Counted from the stretch's first letter, positions 1 to 7,673 are shown. The stretch: DNA of 14,641 bases from Bacteroidota bacterium (GCA_003448835.1 DLXM01000176.1:2084-16724), one strand, 5' to 3'. Program-made: numbers and translations. Notes: generated by a model from the sequence alone, not told the origin.

Positions 1-150
1 ATCAATTAAAATCCGACACACTTCTGACGTTTCCTCTATTTAGTTGTGGCACTTCACTTTCGATGATATTTATTCGATTTAATTGGTAAGTGAATCTTAA
101 AATTTAGATATTGAAGGTAATACTTAACCTTCAGGTGAATAGAGGATGTT
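1..150. other. Upstream non-coding region of the export operon
   Basis: No gene end or RNA gene can be recognised in this AT-rich stretch. It should hold the promoter of the five-gene operon that follows, but no convincing -35/-10 pair stands out. It contains a perfect inverted repeat close to the first start codon, listed separately, and a GAGG ribosome binding site 6 bases before the ATG at 151. Confidence 0.5.
112..133. promoter_or_regulatory. Inverted repeat TGAAGGT-N8-ACCTTCA, possible operator
   Basis: Two perfect 7-base arms are separated by 8 bases, ending 17 bases before the start codon of the LolA-like gene. The symmetry and position suit a dimeric regulator binding site or a hairpin in the 5' leader. 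No T-run follows, so it is not a standard terminator. The regulator is unknown and no regulator gene is next to it in the window. Confidence 0.35.
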
Positions 151-906
151 ATGAAGCTTTTTTTTAAAGCATTTCTCGTCATAATTTTAGTGCTAACTCA
201 TTCTTTCGAAGTTTTTGCACAAGATGCCACAGAAATTATCAGAAGATCAGACGCTCATCTACGAGGGGAGTCATCAACTGCTACACTGTCTATGACTATT
301 GTCCGTCCGTCCTGGTCCCGAACCATGGAACTGAAATCCTGGTCACGTGGGGCTGAATTTTCATTGATTCTTGTAACATCACCGGCACGCGACAAAGGTA
401 CCACGTTTTTGAAACGTCAAAATGAAATCTGGAACTGGGTTCCAAGTATAGGACGATCTGTCAAATTACCACCGTCGATGATGATGCAATCGTGGATGGG
501 TTCTGATTTCACGAATGACGACCTGGTAAGAGAATCTTCAGTAGTTGAGGACTATGTTCATGAACTAATTGAAATAACTACATTAGATGGACATGATGTC
601 TATGTCATTGATATGATCCCAAAGCCCGATGCAGCTGTAGTTTGGGGGCGTGTACGTGTCTATATCACAACACAGGATTATTTACAGTTAAAATCTGAGT
701 TTTTTGATGAATATGAAGAACTCGTGAATGTAATGATAGGTGAGGAAATCAAAGTTTTTGACGGTCGTCGATTGCCATCAAAAATGAGAATGATTCCGGC
801 TGATGAGCCAGGGAATGAGACGATCATCGAATACAAGGATTTATCGTTTAGTGTTCAATTGTCAGAGTCTTTTTTTACAGTTCAAAATATGAGACGAGTT
901 GAATAA
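151..906 (+). CDS. LolA-like outer membrane lipoprotein-sorting family protein
   Basis: Predicted periplasmic protein of 251 residues. An N-terminal signal peptide (basic MK-K start, hydrophobic core about 7-17, likely cleavage after VFA at 23) is followed by a LolA/LolB-like fold. The stretch at about 91-125, with IWNWVP, a basic R-x-V-K-L segment and GSDFTNDDL, is the hallmark of the family annotated as outer membrane lipoprotein-sorting protein (PF17131-like), which differs from classical LolA. Related folds bind acyl chains in a hydrophobic cavity, so a carrier role for a lipid or lipoprotein is likely but inferred. GAGG lies 6 bases before the ATG. The stop overlaps the start of the next permease gene (TAATG), pointing to translational coupling and a joint function with the ABC transporter. 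The cargo cannot be told from sequence. Confidence 0.85.
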   Translation: MKLFFKAFLVIILVLTHSFEVFAQDATEIIRRSDAHLRGESSTATLSMTIVRPSWSRTMELKSWSRGAEFSLILVTSPARDKGTTFLKRQNEIWNWVPSIGRSVKLPPSMMMQSWMGSDFTNDDLVRESSVVEDYVHELIEITTLDGHDVYVIDMIPKPDAAVVWGRVRVYITTQDYLQLKSEFFDEYEELVNVMIGEEIKVFDGRRLPSKMRMIPADEPGNETIIEYKDLSFSVQLSESFFTVQNMRRVE

Positions 907-2126
907 TGCTCTTATTGAAACTTGCTTGGCGAAATATTTGGCGTAATAAGCGCAGAACGTTTATTACTACGTCTTCTATTGTTATGGCCGTTCTTTTGTC
1001 GATTGTGATGGGATCGATGCAAACGGGACAATATGATCAGATGATCCAAAATTCTGCAGGATCATTTGTGGGGCACATGCAAATTCAGCATGAATTGTAC
1101 ATTGATGAACCAACATTGGATCATAGTTTCGAAATCGAACCGATGGTACTATCTGATTTATCAAAGTTTGATGGAGTTAACGCTGTTATCCCCAGAATTG
1201 ATGCATTTGCATTAGCTGCAGGTGATCATCGTTCAAAAGCTACGATGGTAATTGGAATTGAGGCAGATGCTGAGAAAAATTTAAGCGCCCCAAATGAAAA
1301 AATAATACTTGGCGAATATTTCCTTCCAAATGATACGAATAGCGTCCTTGTTACAGCGGGGTTAGCAGATTTCTTAAATGTAACCGTGGGCGATTCACTC
1401 ATATTACTTGGTCAGGGCTTCAGGGGAGTAAGTGCGAATGGTATTTTTCCCATTAAAGGGATCGTGAAATTTGGTATTCCGGCATTGAATAATGGGATCG
1501 TGTATTTACCGCTAAAAACAGCTCAGGAGTTTTCAGGTGCATACAGCCGATTCACTTCCGTCGCAATATTAATTGATCGTCCTTCTAAAAGTGAAGAATT
1601 TGAAAATGAAATTGAAAAAGATCTTGAACCCGGATTAGTCGTCCACCGCTGGCAAACACTTCTCCCTGAAATCATACAGGCCATTGAAGTCGATTATGGT
1701 AGCAGTATCGTTATGCTTAGCGTGTTGTATATGGTAGTTGGATTTGGGATTCTGGGTACGGTTTTGATGATGACTGCGGAGCGGAAATATGAACTTGGTG
1801 TTATGATCGCGATAGGTACTTCTCGTTTGAAAATGTCGTCAATTATTGTGATGGAAATGTTGTTTATATCAGTTTTAGGTGTGATTTGTGGGATGTTGTT
1901 GAGTTTACCCATTGTAATCTGGTTTCATTTGAATCCGGTTTACTTTTCTGGGGATGCAGCTGCTACTATTCTGGAATTTGGGATGGAACCATTTATTCAA
2001 TTTTCAACAGATCCGTCGATATTTCTTTTGCACGCCATTATTGTATTGATCATGGCACTCATCATTAGTATTTATCCGGTTTGGCACATTCATCGACTTC
2101 AACCTGTAAAAGCAATGAGGCGATAA
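906..2126 (+). CDS. ABC transporter permease, FtsX/MacB/LolC-type (first)
   Basis: Inner-membrane permease of 406 residues with the four-helix layout of the type VII (MacB/LolCDE/FtsX) superfamily. TM1 is at about 20-40, a large periplasmic MacB_PCD-like domain spans about 41-265, and three C-terminal helices lie at about 267-290, 312-340 and 372-393. The segment ERKYELGVMIAIG (292-304) is the cytoplasmic coupling helix that contacts the ATPase in this family. The N-terminus LAWRNIWRNKRRT is a typical amphipathic, positively charged start. The ATG overlaps the preceding stop by one base, and its own stop overlaps the next permease start the same way. The two permeases probably form a heterodimer like LolC/LolE. 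The family drives transport or mechanical work on periplasmic substrates rather than solute passage through the membrane. Confidence 0.9.
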   Translation: MLLLKLAWRNIWRNKRRTFITTSSIVMAVLLSIVMGSMQTGQYDQMIQNSAGSFVGHMQIQHELYIDEPTLDHSFEIEPMVLSDLSKFDGVNAVIPRIDAFALAAGDHRSKATMVIGIEADAEKNLSAPNEKIILGEYFLPNDTNSVLVTAGLADFLNVTVGDSLILLGQGFRGVSANGIFPIKGIVKFGIPALNNGIVYLPLKTAQEFSGAYSRFTSVAILIDRPSKSEEFENEIEKDLEPGLVVHRWQTLLPEIIQAIEVDYGSSIVMLSVLYMVVGFGILGTVLMMTAERKYELGVMIAIGTSRLKMSSIIVMEMLFISVLGVICGMLLSLPIVIWFHLNPVYFSGDAAATILEFGMEPFIQFSTDPSIFLLHAIIVLIMALIISIYPVWHIHRLQPVKAMRR

Positions 2127-3355
2127 TGAGTTCACGTGCAATTATAGTACTTAGCTGGAAAAATGTATGGAGGAATCCCGTTCGAAGTGGAATTGTGATT
2201 TTATCGGTTGTAGTTGCCACCTGGAGCGGAATATTTATGGTAGGCTTTTTCAACGGGATGACGGTTCAATTTGTCCGCGATCAGTTACAAAACTATACCT
2301 CCCATATTCAAATTCATGATACCCGTTATGTGGATGAAAGCTTACCGGAATTCACTATCCGGGAGGCAGATCAAATCATAAATTCTTTGCAGGCATTTGA
2401 TTTTGTGACCCAGGTGACACCAAGAACGGTTATTAACGGACTTATATCAAGTGCAAATAACAACTATGGCGTTACAATTGAAGGGGTGCGACCGGATCTG
2501 GAAGTTCAAACAACTGCAATTCATTCCTATTTGATTGAGGGAGAGTATTTAACGGGATCACTGAGAAATCCAGTTTTTATTGGAAGCGATTTGGCTCAAA
2601 AACTGGCCGTTCAGCTAAGATCTCGTATAGTCCTTACTTTTCAGGATAAACAGGGCAATATCACAGCGGGTGCGTTCAGAATAGAAGGTATATTTAAGAC
2701 ACCAAATAAAGCATTTAACGAAGGTAACATCCTGGTCAGGGCGGATGACTTGAATAGATTATTAGGTGATGAACAAGCCGTGCACGAGATAATTGTAATG
2801 GTTGATGATTATATGAAAAGTGAAGATTACGCCCTGCAAATTCAATCAGTATTATCCAATGAAGTGGTTGTCCGTTCCTGGAAGGATCTTTCTCCAATGC
2901 TAAAATACATTGAGAGCAGCATGGATATATCAATGTATCTGGTTATGGTGATTTTGATCATAGCCTTATGTTTTGGGGTCATTAACACGATGTTAATGGC
3001 AGTTTTAGAGCGGACAGCAGAATTGGGTATGTTAAGAGCAGTAGGACTAAATAAATTCAAATCGTTCACTATGATTATGCTTGAAACTACATTTCTAACC
3101 ATGATTGGTTCACCACTAGGATTATTATTAGGATGGAGTTTTAATGCATGGTATGGTGAAAAGGGAATTGACCTGGCATTTTTCTCTAAAGGATTGGAGT
3201 TGTATGGTTTCAATTCAATGATTTATCCGGAGCTTGGTTTAACCTACTACCTGGATATTACCCTACTTATGCTGCTCGCTACTGTTTTCTCTGCGATTTT
3301 CCCTGCTCTCAAAGCTCTGAAACTAAATCCTGTTGAAGCGATTCGTAAACACTAA
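2126..3355 (+). CDS. ABC transporter permease, FtsX/MacB/LolE-type (second)
   Basis: Inner-membrane permease of 409 residues, same architecture as its neighbour but clearly diverged in sequence. TM1 is at about 22-45, the periplasmic domain at about 46-265, and the C-terminal helices at about 269-293, 316-340 and 377-398. The coupling segment ERTAELGMLRAVG (295-307) is closer to the family consensus than in the first permease. I chose the ATG at 2126 because it forms the TAATG overlap with the preceding gene and directly gives the SSRAIIVLSWKNVWRNP start that matches the WRN start of the first permease. An upstream in-frame ATG at 2081 would add 15 residues inside the preceding gene and is unlikely. 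It probably pairs with the first permease and the ATPase encoded 20 bases downstream. Confidence 0.9.
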   Translation: MSSRAIIVLSWKNVWRNPVRSGIVILSVVVATWSGIFMVGFFNGMTVQFVRDQLQNYTSHIQIHDTRYVDESLPEFTIREADQIINSLQAFDFVTQVTPRTVINGLISSANNNYGVTIEGVRPDLEVQTTAIHSYLIEGEYLTGSLRNPVFIGSDLAQKLAVQLRSRIVLTFQDKQGNITAGAFRIEGIFKTPNKAFNEGNILVRADDLNRLLGDEQAVHEIIVMVDDYMKSEDYALQIQSVLSNEVVVRSWKDLSPMLKYIESSMDISMYLVMVILIIALCFGVINTMLMAVLERTAELGMLRAVGLNKFKSFTMIMLETTFLTMIGSPLGLLLGWSFNAWYGEKGIDLAFFSKGLELYGFNSMIYPELGLTYYLDITLLMLLATVFSAIFPALKALKLNPVEAIRKH

Positions 3356-3375
3356 AATGAATTTATTCAAAGACC

Positions 3376-4059
3376 ATGGCTATAATTGATATCAAAAATA
3401 TTACAAAGGTGTACAATTCGGATCAAATTCCTGTGCATGCACTAAATGGAATCGATTTGCAAATCGAAGCTGGAGAATTCACTGCCATTGTAGGTCCGTC
3501 AGGATCCGGTAAAACGACATTGTTAAATATATTGGGAGGTCTGGATGACCCAACATCCGGAAATATCAACATAAACGGTGTAGATTTATTTTCTTTGAAT
3601 CAAAAACAACTAACTGAGTATAGGTTACATCATATAGGGTTTGTATTTCAGTCGTATAATTTGATTCCGGTTTTAACTGCCCGCGAAAATATTGAATTTA
3701 TATTGCAGATTCAGGGGAAGGATGCCAAGCATTTTCGACAACGTAGTCTTGAATTACTAGAAGCAGTAGGATTGGTCGACAAGGCAGATAAGATGCCTTC
3801 TGAGCTATCAGGTGGACAACAACAACGTGTAGCAGTTGCAAGGGCACTTGCTTCAAATCCTGATTTTGTGCTTGCAGATGAACCAACAGCAAATCTGGAT
3901 TCAGCTTCAACCTCAAACTTACTTGATATTATGGCGACGATGAATAGTGAATTGGGGATTACCTTTATTTTCTCGACACATGATCAACGGGTTGTAGAGC
4001 GTGCTACCAGAATTGTAACTCTTGTTGATGGAAAAATATTTTCAGATGAAAATCGATAA
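3376..4059 (+). CDS. ABC transporter ATP-binding protein, LolD/MacB-type
   Basis: Cytoplasmic ATPase of 227 residues, the normal length for LolD/MacB-type subunits. All motifs are intact: Walker A GPSGSGKT (40-47), Q-loop VFQSYNL with Q92, signature LSGGQQQR (144-151), Walker B VLADEP with catalytic E169, D-loop NLDS (173-176) and H-loop H202. The insertion-free, short form and the GPSGSGKTTLLNILGG start are characteristic of the group that powers FtsX-like permeases (LolCDE, MacB, FtsE). It follows the two permease genes by 20 bases and its 3' end overlaps the likely start of the barrel gene. It should power the encoded transporter; the family alone does not identify the substrate. An out-of-frame ATG at 3357 was not used. 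Confidence 0.93.
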   Translation: MAIIDIKNITKVYNSDQIPVHALNGIDLQIEAGEFTAIVGPSGSGKTTLLNILGGLDDPTSGNININGVDLFSLNQKQLTEYRLHHIGFVFQSYNLIPVLTARENIEFILQIQGKDAKHFRQRSLELLEAVGLVDKADKMPSELSGGQQQRVAVARALASNPDFVLADEPTANLDSASTSNLLDIMATMNSELGITFIFSTHDQRVVERATRIVTLVDGKIFSDENR

Positions 4060-5236
4060 ATACATCGAATGGATGCCATCACAAACCATTTTCAGATGTT
4101 TCATTTATTGGATTGTGATTGGAGTGACTTTTTTCTGTAGTTCAACAACTGCAAAAGCTCAGTTAAATCCAACTTTTAAAGGGTATTTAAAGAATTTATC
4201 CGGTGTTAATTTTACATCTGATTTTAAAGACCCACAATGGAATAATATTGTTCATAATAGAATAGAATCGACCTGGAAACTGACTACAAATTTACAACTC
4301 CAGGCTGATTTGAGAGCTCGGCTATTTACAGGGTATACAGTAAATAATTTTCATGAATACGGAACATATCTGGCCTCCGATGGTGGATTTGTTGACTTGA
4401 GCCGAAATCTGATTGAAACACAGAGGATGATTTTTAATGTTCAATCCGATCGATTGCATCTTAGTTATGAGTTGAATTCGTTGGAAATCAATGTTGGAAG
4501 GCAGCGTTTAAACTGGGGGAAATCTATGGTTTGGAATCCAAATGATTTGTTTAATAATTACGCCTATCTGGATTTCGATTATGAAGAACGTCCCGGAACT
4601 GATGCTATTCATGTCCAATATAGTTGGAGTTTTGCTTCGAGCATAGATGTTGGGATTAAACTAGCAGATCGATATGATCAGGCTGTGTATGCTGCAATGC
4701 TAAGAAGTAATATCGGAACTTATGATGTTCAGCTAATTGGAGGGAAGTACGAGGATGAGTTTGTAATAGGAGGTGGTTGGTCCGGATATTTGAAAAATGC
4801 GGGCTTTAAGGGTGAAATGAGTATGTTTTTTGATGATCAGTTGAAAAACAAATATCTGAATGCATCGCTCGGAGCAGATTATATGCTTAGTAATGGGTTC
4901 TACTTGTCAGGTGAAATTCTTTATAATGGTGGCTACGACCAGGATTCGAATGAAATTAAAGGACTAACAGATCCCCCAAAAGCTACGAATCTGTTCATTG
5001 CTGAAACCGGTTATTTCTTAAATGTAAGTAATTCAATTAGTCCACTAGTGAATGCTAGTCTGGGCATTTTGGGAAGCACTTCGGAATCAATTTATATTTT
5101 CATCCCACAAACCAGTATCTCAATAAGTGAAGATATAGATGTACTCATTTTAGCTCAGCTTGCATCAGGTAGCTTAATGAAAAGCTATACTACTCACACG
5201 AATGCTGTCTATTTCCGAGTGAAATTATCTTTTTAA
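4046..5236 (+). CDS. Predicted outer-membrane beta-barrel protein of the export operon
   Basis: Protein of 396 residues. A hydrophobic segment (about 17-32) ends in a TTAKAQ signal peptidase I site (cleavage near 38). The mature part has alternating polar/aromatic strands, many G-x-Y and N/D-rich turns, and ends VYFRVKLSF with a terminal Phe, as expected for a BAM-assembled barrel. A conspicuous motif GRQRLNWGK...WNPNDLFN (151-170), followed by DFDYEERPGTDA, recalls conserved segments of DUF1302-like or alginate-export-like barrels, but I do not recognise a named family. The ATG at 4046 overlaps the ATPase gene by 14 bases. An alternative ATG at 4073 would start 13 bases after the ATPase stop and give a more compact signal peptide; I cannot decide between them. 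Its place in the operon suggests it completes the envelope path, perhaps as an exit channel or acceptor. Confidence 0.75.
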   Translation: MKIDKYIEWMPSQTIFRCFIYWIVIGVTFFCSSTTAKAQLNPTFKGYLKNLSGVNFTSDFKDPQWNNIVHNRIESTWKLTTNLQLQADLRARLFTGYTVNNFHEYGTYLASDGGFVDLSRNLIETQRMIFNVQSDRLHLSYELNSLEINVGRQRLNWGKSMVWNPNDLFNNYAYLDFDYEERPGTDAIHVQYSWSFASSIDVGIKLADRYDQAVYAAMLRSNIGTYDVQLIGGKYEDEFVIGGGWSGYLKNAGFKGEMSMFFDDQLKNKYLNASLGADYMLSNGFYLSGEILYNGGYDQDSNEIKGLTDPPKATNLFIAETGYFLNVSNSISPLVNASLGILGSTSESIYIFIPQTSISISEDIDVLILAQLASGSLMKSYTTHTNAVYFRVKLSF

Positions 5237-5241
5237 AACAA

Positions 5242-5261
5242 AAGGGCCTTTTCAGCCCCTT
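5242..5261 (-). terminator. Weak hairpin between convergent genes
   Basis: AAGGGC and GCCCCTT can pair as a 6-bp stem with one bulged base. Read on the minus strand it is followed by TTTTGTTTT, so it could end transcripts coming from the Usp gene; on the plus strand it lies just after the barrel stop but has no T-run. The short stem makes this a weak call. Confidence 0.35.
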
Positions 5262-5313
5262 GAGGAAATCATACTTTAAATTTCAGTAATGATAAATCCT
5301 TTAAATTTATTTT

Positions 5314-5340
5314 TATCCAGTTTTGGATATAAGTTTTTTT
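5314..5340 (+). terminator. Possible weak terminator of the export operon
   Basis: TATCC and GGATA form a 5-bp stem around AGTTTT, and seven T residues follow a few bases later on the plus strand. The stem is short and AT-rich, so termination here is only a possibility. A CTTTAAATTT motif occurs twice just upstream. Confidence 0.25.
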
Positions 5341-5388
5341 AATATGTATGAGAGTACTAATTCCGTTTAACTCCTTTACTTTTATTAT

Positions 5389-6234
5389 CTATTCCGACCA
5401 GTTTAATTTTGACATCGGATTTGTAATGAGCACGTTTGATTGAGCGTGTCTTACTACATTTGATGTCGTTGACCCCATCCTCATATAATCGAGTCCAGTA
5501 TGTCCTAATGTTGACATAACAACCAGATTATATCGGTGTTCATCAATGTGATTTGCAAGATATTCATGAGCTGATTTTTTTGTCAGTGGAGCATCAAACG
5601 TCACTCTATCTTCAATTGGTTTGAAATATAACTCAACATCCGCTTTGAATTGTTTCTCTTTAGTTCGCACAAAAGCCTCCAAATGAGTTGCTGGTTCAGT
5701 TGCAGCATAAACGATAGCAAACATAACATGTACACTTGCTCCAGTTTTTTTCGCTAATTCCATAACCAATGGATATGATTTTTTCGCGTTATCGGAGAAA
5801 TCAGTCGTGAGTAGAATTTTTTCCAAAGGGAATAATTCCATCTGTTCTTTCACTATAAGTACAGGTGCATGACTTAGTCTGATGACTTTTTCTGTTACAG
5901 ATCCCAACAGAAATCTATTAAACCCATTTTTGCCATGACTGGTCATGATAATCAGATCAAAATCTTTTCCATTATCAATTATTGCGTCTACCGGTTTTTG
6001 ATTGGAAATGATTATTTCCCCAAGTCTATTTTTATCAATGGACTTTTCTGCCACATTTTTAAGATCTGTTTCAGCTTCAAATTGGGCATTTGCACCATCA
6101 TATCGGGTCTTTGTTACCGCATAAAGTGGAGTAACTGTAGCTTTCAATGATTTTGAGAATTCATCAGCAATTTGAAATGCTTTATTGCTTGCTTCTGACA
6201 GATCGGTCGGGACTAAAATTCGAAGACTTTTCAT
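5389..6234 (-). CDS. Tandem universal stress protein (two Usp domains)
   Basis: Cytoplasmic protein of 281 residues with two UspA folds in one chain, about 1-130 and 136-272. Each begins with the typical strand and acidic turn (ILVPTDLSEAS at 6-16; ILLTTDFSDNA at 140-150) and ends with the ATP-binding loop: SHGKNGFNRFLLGS (99-112) and TLGHTGLDYMRMGS (242-255). In both loops the G-x9-G-S part is intact, while the first glycine of the G-2x-G-9x-G(S/T) motif is T98 or S241, a common variation. Such proteins help cells survive starvation, redox or other stress; the exact role is not predictable. AAGGGGG lies 4 bases before the ATG. The gene has its own strong-looking promoter with a palindrome near the start point, so it is likely regulated separately from the MFS gene upstream. 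Confidence 0.92.
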   Translation of the reverse strand: MKSLRILVPTDLSEASNKAFQIADEFSKSLKATVTPLYAVTKTRYDGANAQFEAETDLKNVAEKSIDKNRLGEIIISNQKPVDAIIDNGKDFDLIIMTSHGKNGFNRFLLGSVTEKVIRLSHAPVLIVKEQMELFPLEKILLTTDFSDNAKKSYPLVMELAKKTGASVHVMFAIVYAATEPATHLEAFVRTKEKQFKADVELYFKPIEDRVTFDAPLTKKSAHEYLANHIDEHRYNLVVMSTLGHTGLDYMRMGSTTSNVVRHAQSNVLITNPMSKLNWSE

Positions 6235-6253
6235 GGTACCCCCTTGTACTTAG

Positions 6254-6279
6254 TTGATGTTACCGTTTGATGACATCAA
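6254..6279. promoter_or_regulatory. TTGATG repeats, candidate operator of the Usp gene
   Basis: On the minus strand the sequence TTGATGTCATCAA is a 6-1-6 palindrome (6267-6279), and a further ACATCAA half lies one helical turn downstream, so TTGATGT and ACATCAA also pair as 7-12-7 arms. It sits just after the -10 box and covers the expected transcription start, as a repressor site would. It resembles an FNR box (TTGAT-N4-ATCAA) but has a 3-base centre. Confidence 0.45.
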
Positions 6280-6282
6280 TAC

Positions 6283-6311
6283 ATTATACCTCGAGGCAGG
6301 TAATCAAACAA
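6283..6311 (-). promoter_or_regulatory. Sigma-70-like promoter of the Usp gene
   Basis: On the minus strand TTGTTT (6306-6311) is followed after exactly 17 bases by a perfect TATAAT (6283-6288). The start point would fall near 6276, giving a leader of about 42 bases with AAGGGGG before the ATG. The spacer contains the palindrome CCTCGAGG (6289-6296), and ATGAC-TTTT-GTCAT (6311-6324) adjoins the -35 box. Confidence 0.6.
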
Positions 6312-6339
6312 TGACTTTTGTCATGTTTTGGACGATTTT

Positions 6340-7614
6340 TCAGATAACCCGATATATACGGAAGGTGTGAAGAGTGGTCAGTAATACCAATAACGCAGTT
6401 ACAATCCCTAACGTACTGAATGTTACCCCTATGTCAAGACAATAACCATATATAAGTGGTGCCAAGGCTGTACTGGTCACCATAACAACGGTGAATAGAC
6501 TCCTGACCTGACCAATTCTTGCAGTGCCATATAACTCAGCGATGATAGCAGGTTTGACGACTGCACTGGTACCAACTGTTACTCCAAACATAAAGAGGAA
6601 GCCAATTGCTGCCCAATATCCCGGTAAAAACGCCAGAAATAATGCACCTAGTCCCATTGGGATCAAATGATAAACAAAAATATTAATCCCGGAATATTTA
6701 TCAGTTAAGATTCCACCATATAACGAAAAAACCAATCGGACTGCACCGTAACCAGTGAACATAAGTGTGTACAGTCCCAGGTCCCAATTACGAGTTTCTG
6801 CCAATATGTACTGATAGAAAAAGAATCCAGTTGCCGTAAATGATAACAGAAATGATGGAAGTGCCAGAATATAAAATCGATTTTCCTTTAGCATATTTTT
6901 ATAAAATCGTCTTTTGCCAATCGGAATGTCAGGCTGATTTTCGATTACGATTTCCTCGTCGTCAATTTCAACAGCTACAGGGGCTTCTTGAGTTCTATCT
7001 GTGGCAAAAGCTACCTTTTTTGTGGATTTAATATCCAACGATTCAATATCGATCCAACGAGTGATAAAGACAAAAAATATCAGAAATCCGACTCCCATTC
7101 CTGCAGTGTATCTCCATCCTAAATAAGTAATTACTGCACCCATTAGTAAGGGAAAGACCATTTCTCCAATTGAGAATCCTAATGAAGAAATGCTGAGTGC
7201 TTTTCCACGATCTTTATCAAAATGTCGGGACATTACGGTCATGCTGATATGAGACATAAGTCCCTGTCCGCCAAGTCGTAGACCAATAAGTGAAATAAAC
7301 AATGCGATTGGATGCCAAACAATAGCTAATAGAAATGTTGACCCCATTAACAGAAAGATCGATTTAATGGTAAAAGGTCGTACAGGACGGTCATCAATTA
7401 CATGACCAACACGTAGTAAAAGTAATGATGCAATAACAGTAGCCAGGGCATAATAAGTCCCAAATTCAGTTTTAGAAATAACTAAATCAGCAAGTATGAA
7501 CGGGACAAATAATGAAATCAAAAACGTTTGACCAAAACTTGAGAAGAAGGTTAGTAACCATCCAAAAAAAAGCTGTTCAAAGTGATTTTTGAGAAATAAG
7601 AAGTATGAATTCAA
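6340..7614 (-). CDS. MFS transporter, 12 transmembrane helices
   Basis: Inner-membrane major facilitator of 424 residues with about twelve helices in two halves. The motif A loop between TM2 and TM3 is GHVIDDRPVRP (70-80), and its counterpart in the second half is GGILTDKYSG (300-309). A central cytoplasmic loop (about 188-245) is unusually acidic around VEIDDEEIVIE and separates the halves. The general appearance recalls the oxalate/formate or nitrate/nitrite-type and monocarboxylate-like MFS groups, but the substrate cannot be named. The start codon is TTG at 7612-7614: an in-frame TGA lies at 7639-7641 and no ATG occurs between. No clear ribosome binding site is seen, while a plausible promoter puts the start point about 23 bases before the TTG. 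It is divergent from the aldehyde dehydrogenase gene and followed by the Usp gene, which has its own promoter. Confidence 0.88.
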   Translation of the reverse strand: MNSYFLFLKNHFEQLFFGWLLTFFSSFGQTFLISLFVPFILADLVISKTEFGTYYALATVIASLLLLRVGHVIDDRPVRPFTIKSIFLLMGSTFLLAIVWHPIALFISLIGLRLGGQGLMSHISMTVMSRHFDKDRGKALSISSLGFSIGEMVFPLLMGAVITYLGWRYTAGMGVGFLIFFVFITRWIDIESLDIKSTKKVAFATDRTQEAPVAVEIDDEEIVIENQPDIPIGKRRFYKNMLKENRFYILALPSFLLSFTATGFFFYQYILAETRNWDLGLYTLMFTGYGAVRLVFSLYGGILTDKYSGINIFVYHLIPMGLGALFLAFLPGYWAAIGFLFMFGVTVGTSAVVKPAIIAELYGTARIGQVRSLFTVVMVTSTALAPLIYGYCLDIGVTFSTLGIVTALLVLLTTLHTFRIYRVI

Positions 7615-7642
7615 GGTAATTGGTGTAATAAAAAATAATCAT

Positions 7643-7673
7643 CAAATATAATAATATTTATTACCGATTGTAA
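7643..7673 (-). promoter_or_regulatory. Candidate promoter of the MFS gene
   Basis: On the minus strand TTACAA (7668-7673) is followed after 17 bases by TATATT (7645-7650). The latter is part of TATATTTG (7643-7650), an exact match to the TAnnTTTG -7 element described for Bacteroidota. The start point would lie near 7638, about 23 bases before the TTG start codon. Confidence 0.4.

Noticed and set aside
2842..3213. 123-codon open frame on the minus strand
   Set aside because: It lies wholly inside the second permease gene, which has clear family features, and its translation shows no domain or ribosome binding site.
3357..3389. Small reading frame starting at the ATG just after the second permease stop
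   Set aside because: It is out of frame with the ATPase, only ten codons long, and without a ribosome binding site.
6267..6279. Canonical FNR site in the Usp promoter
   Set aside because: The half-sites match but the centre is 3 bases rather than 4, and the site overlaps the expected start point, which is not an activator position.
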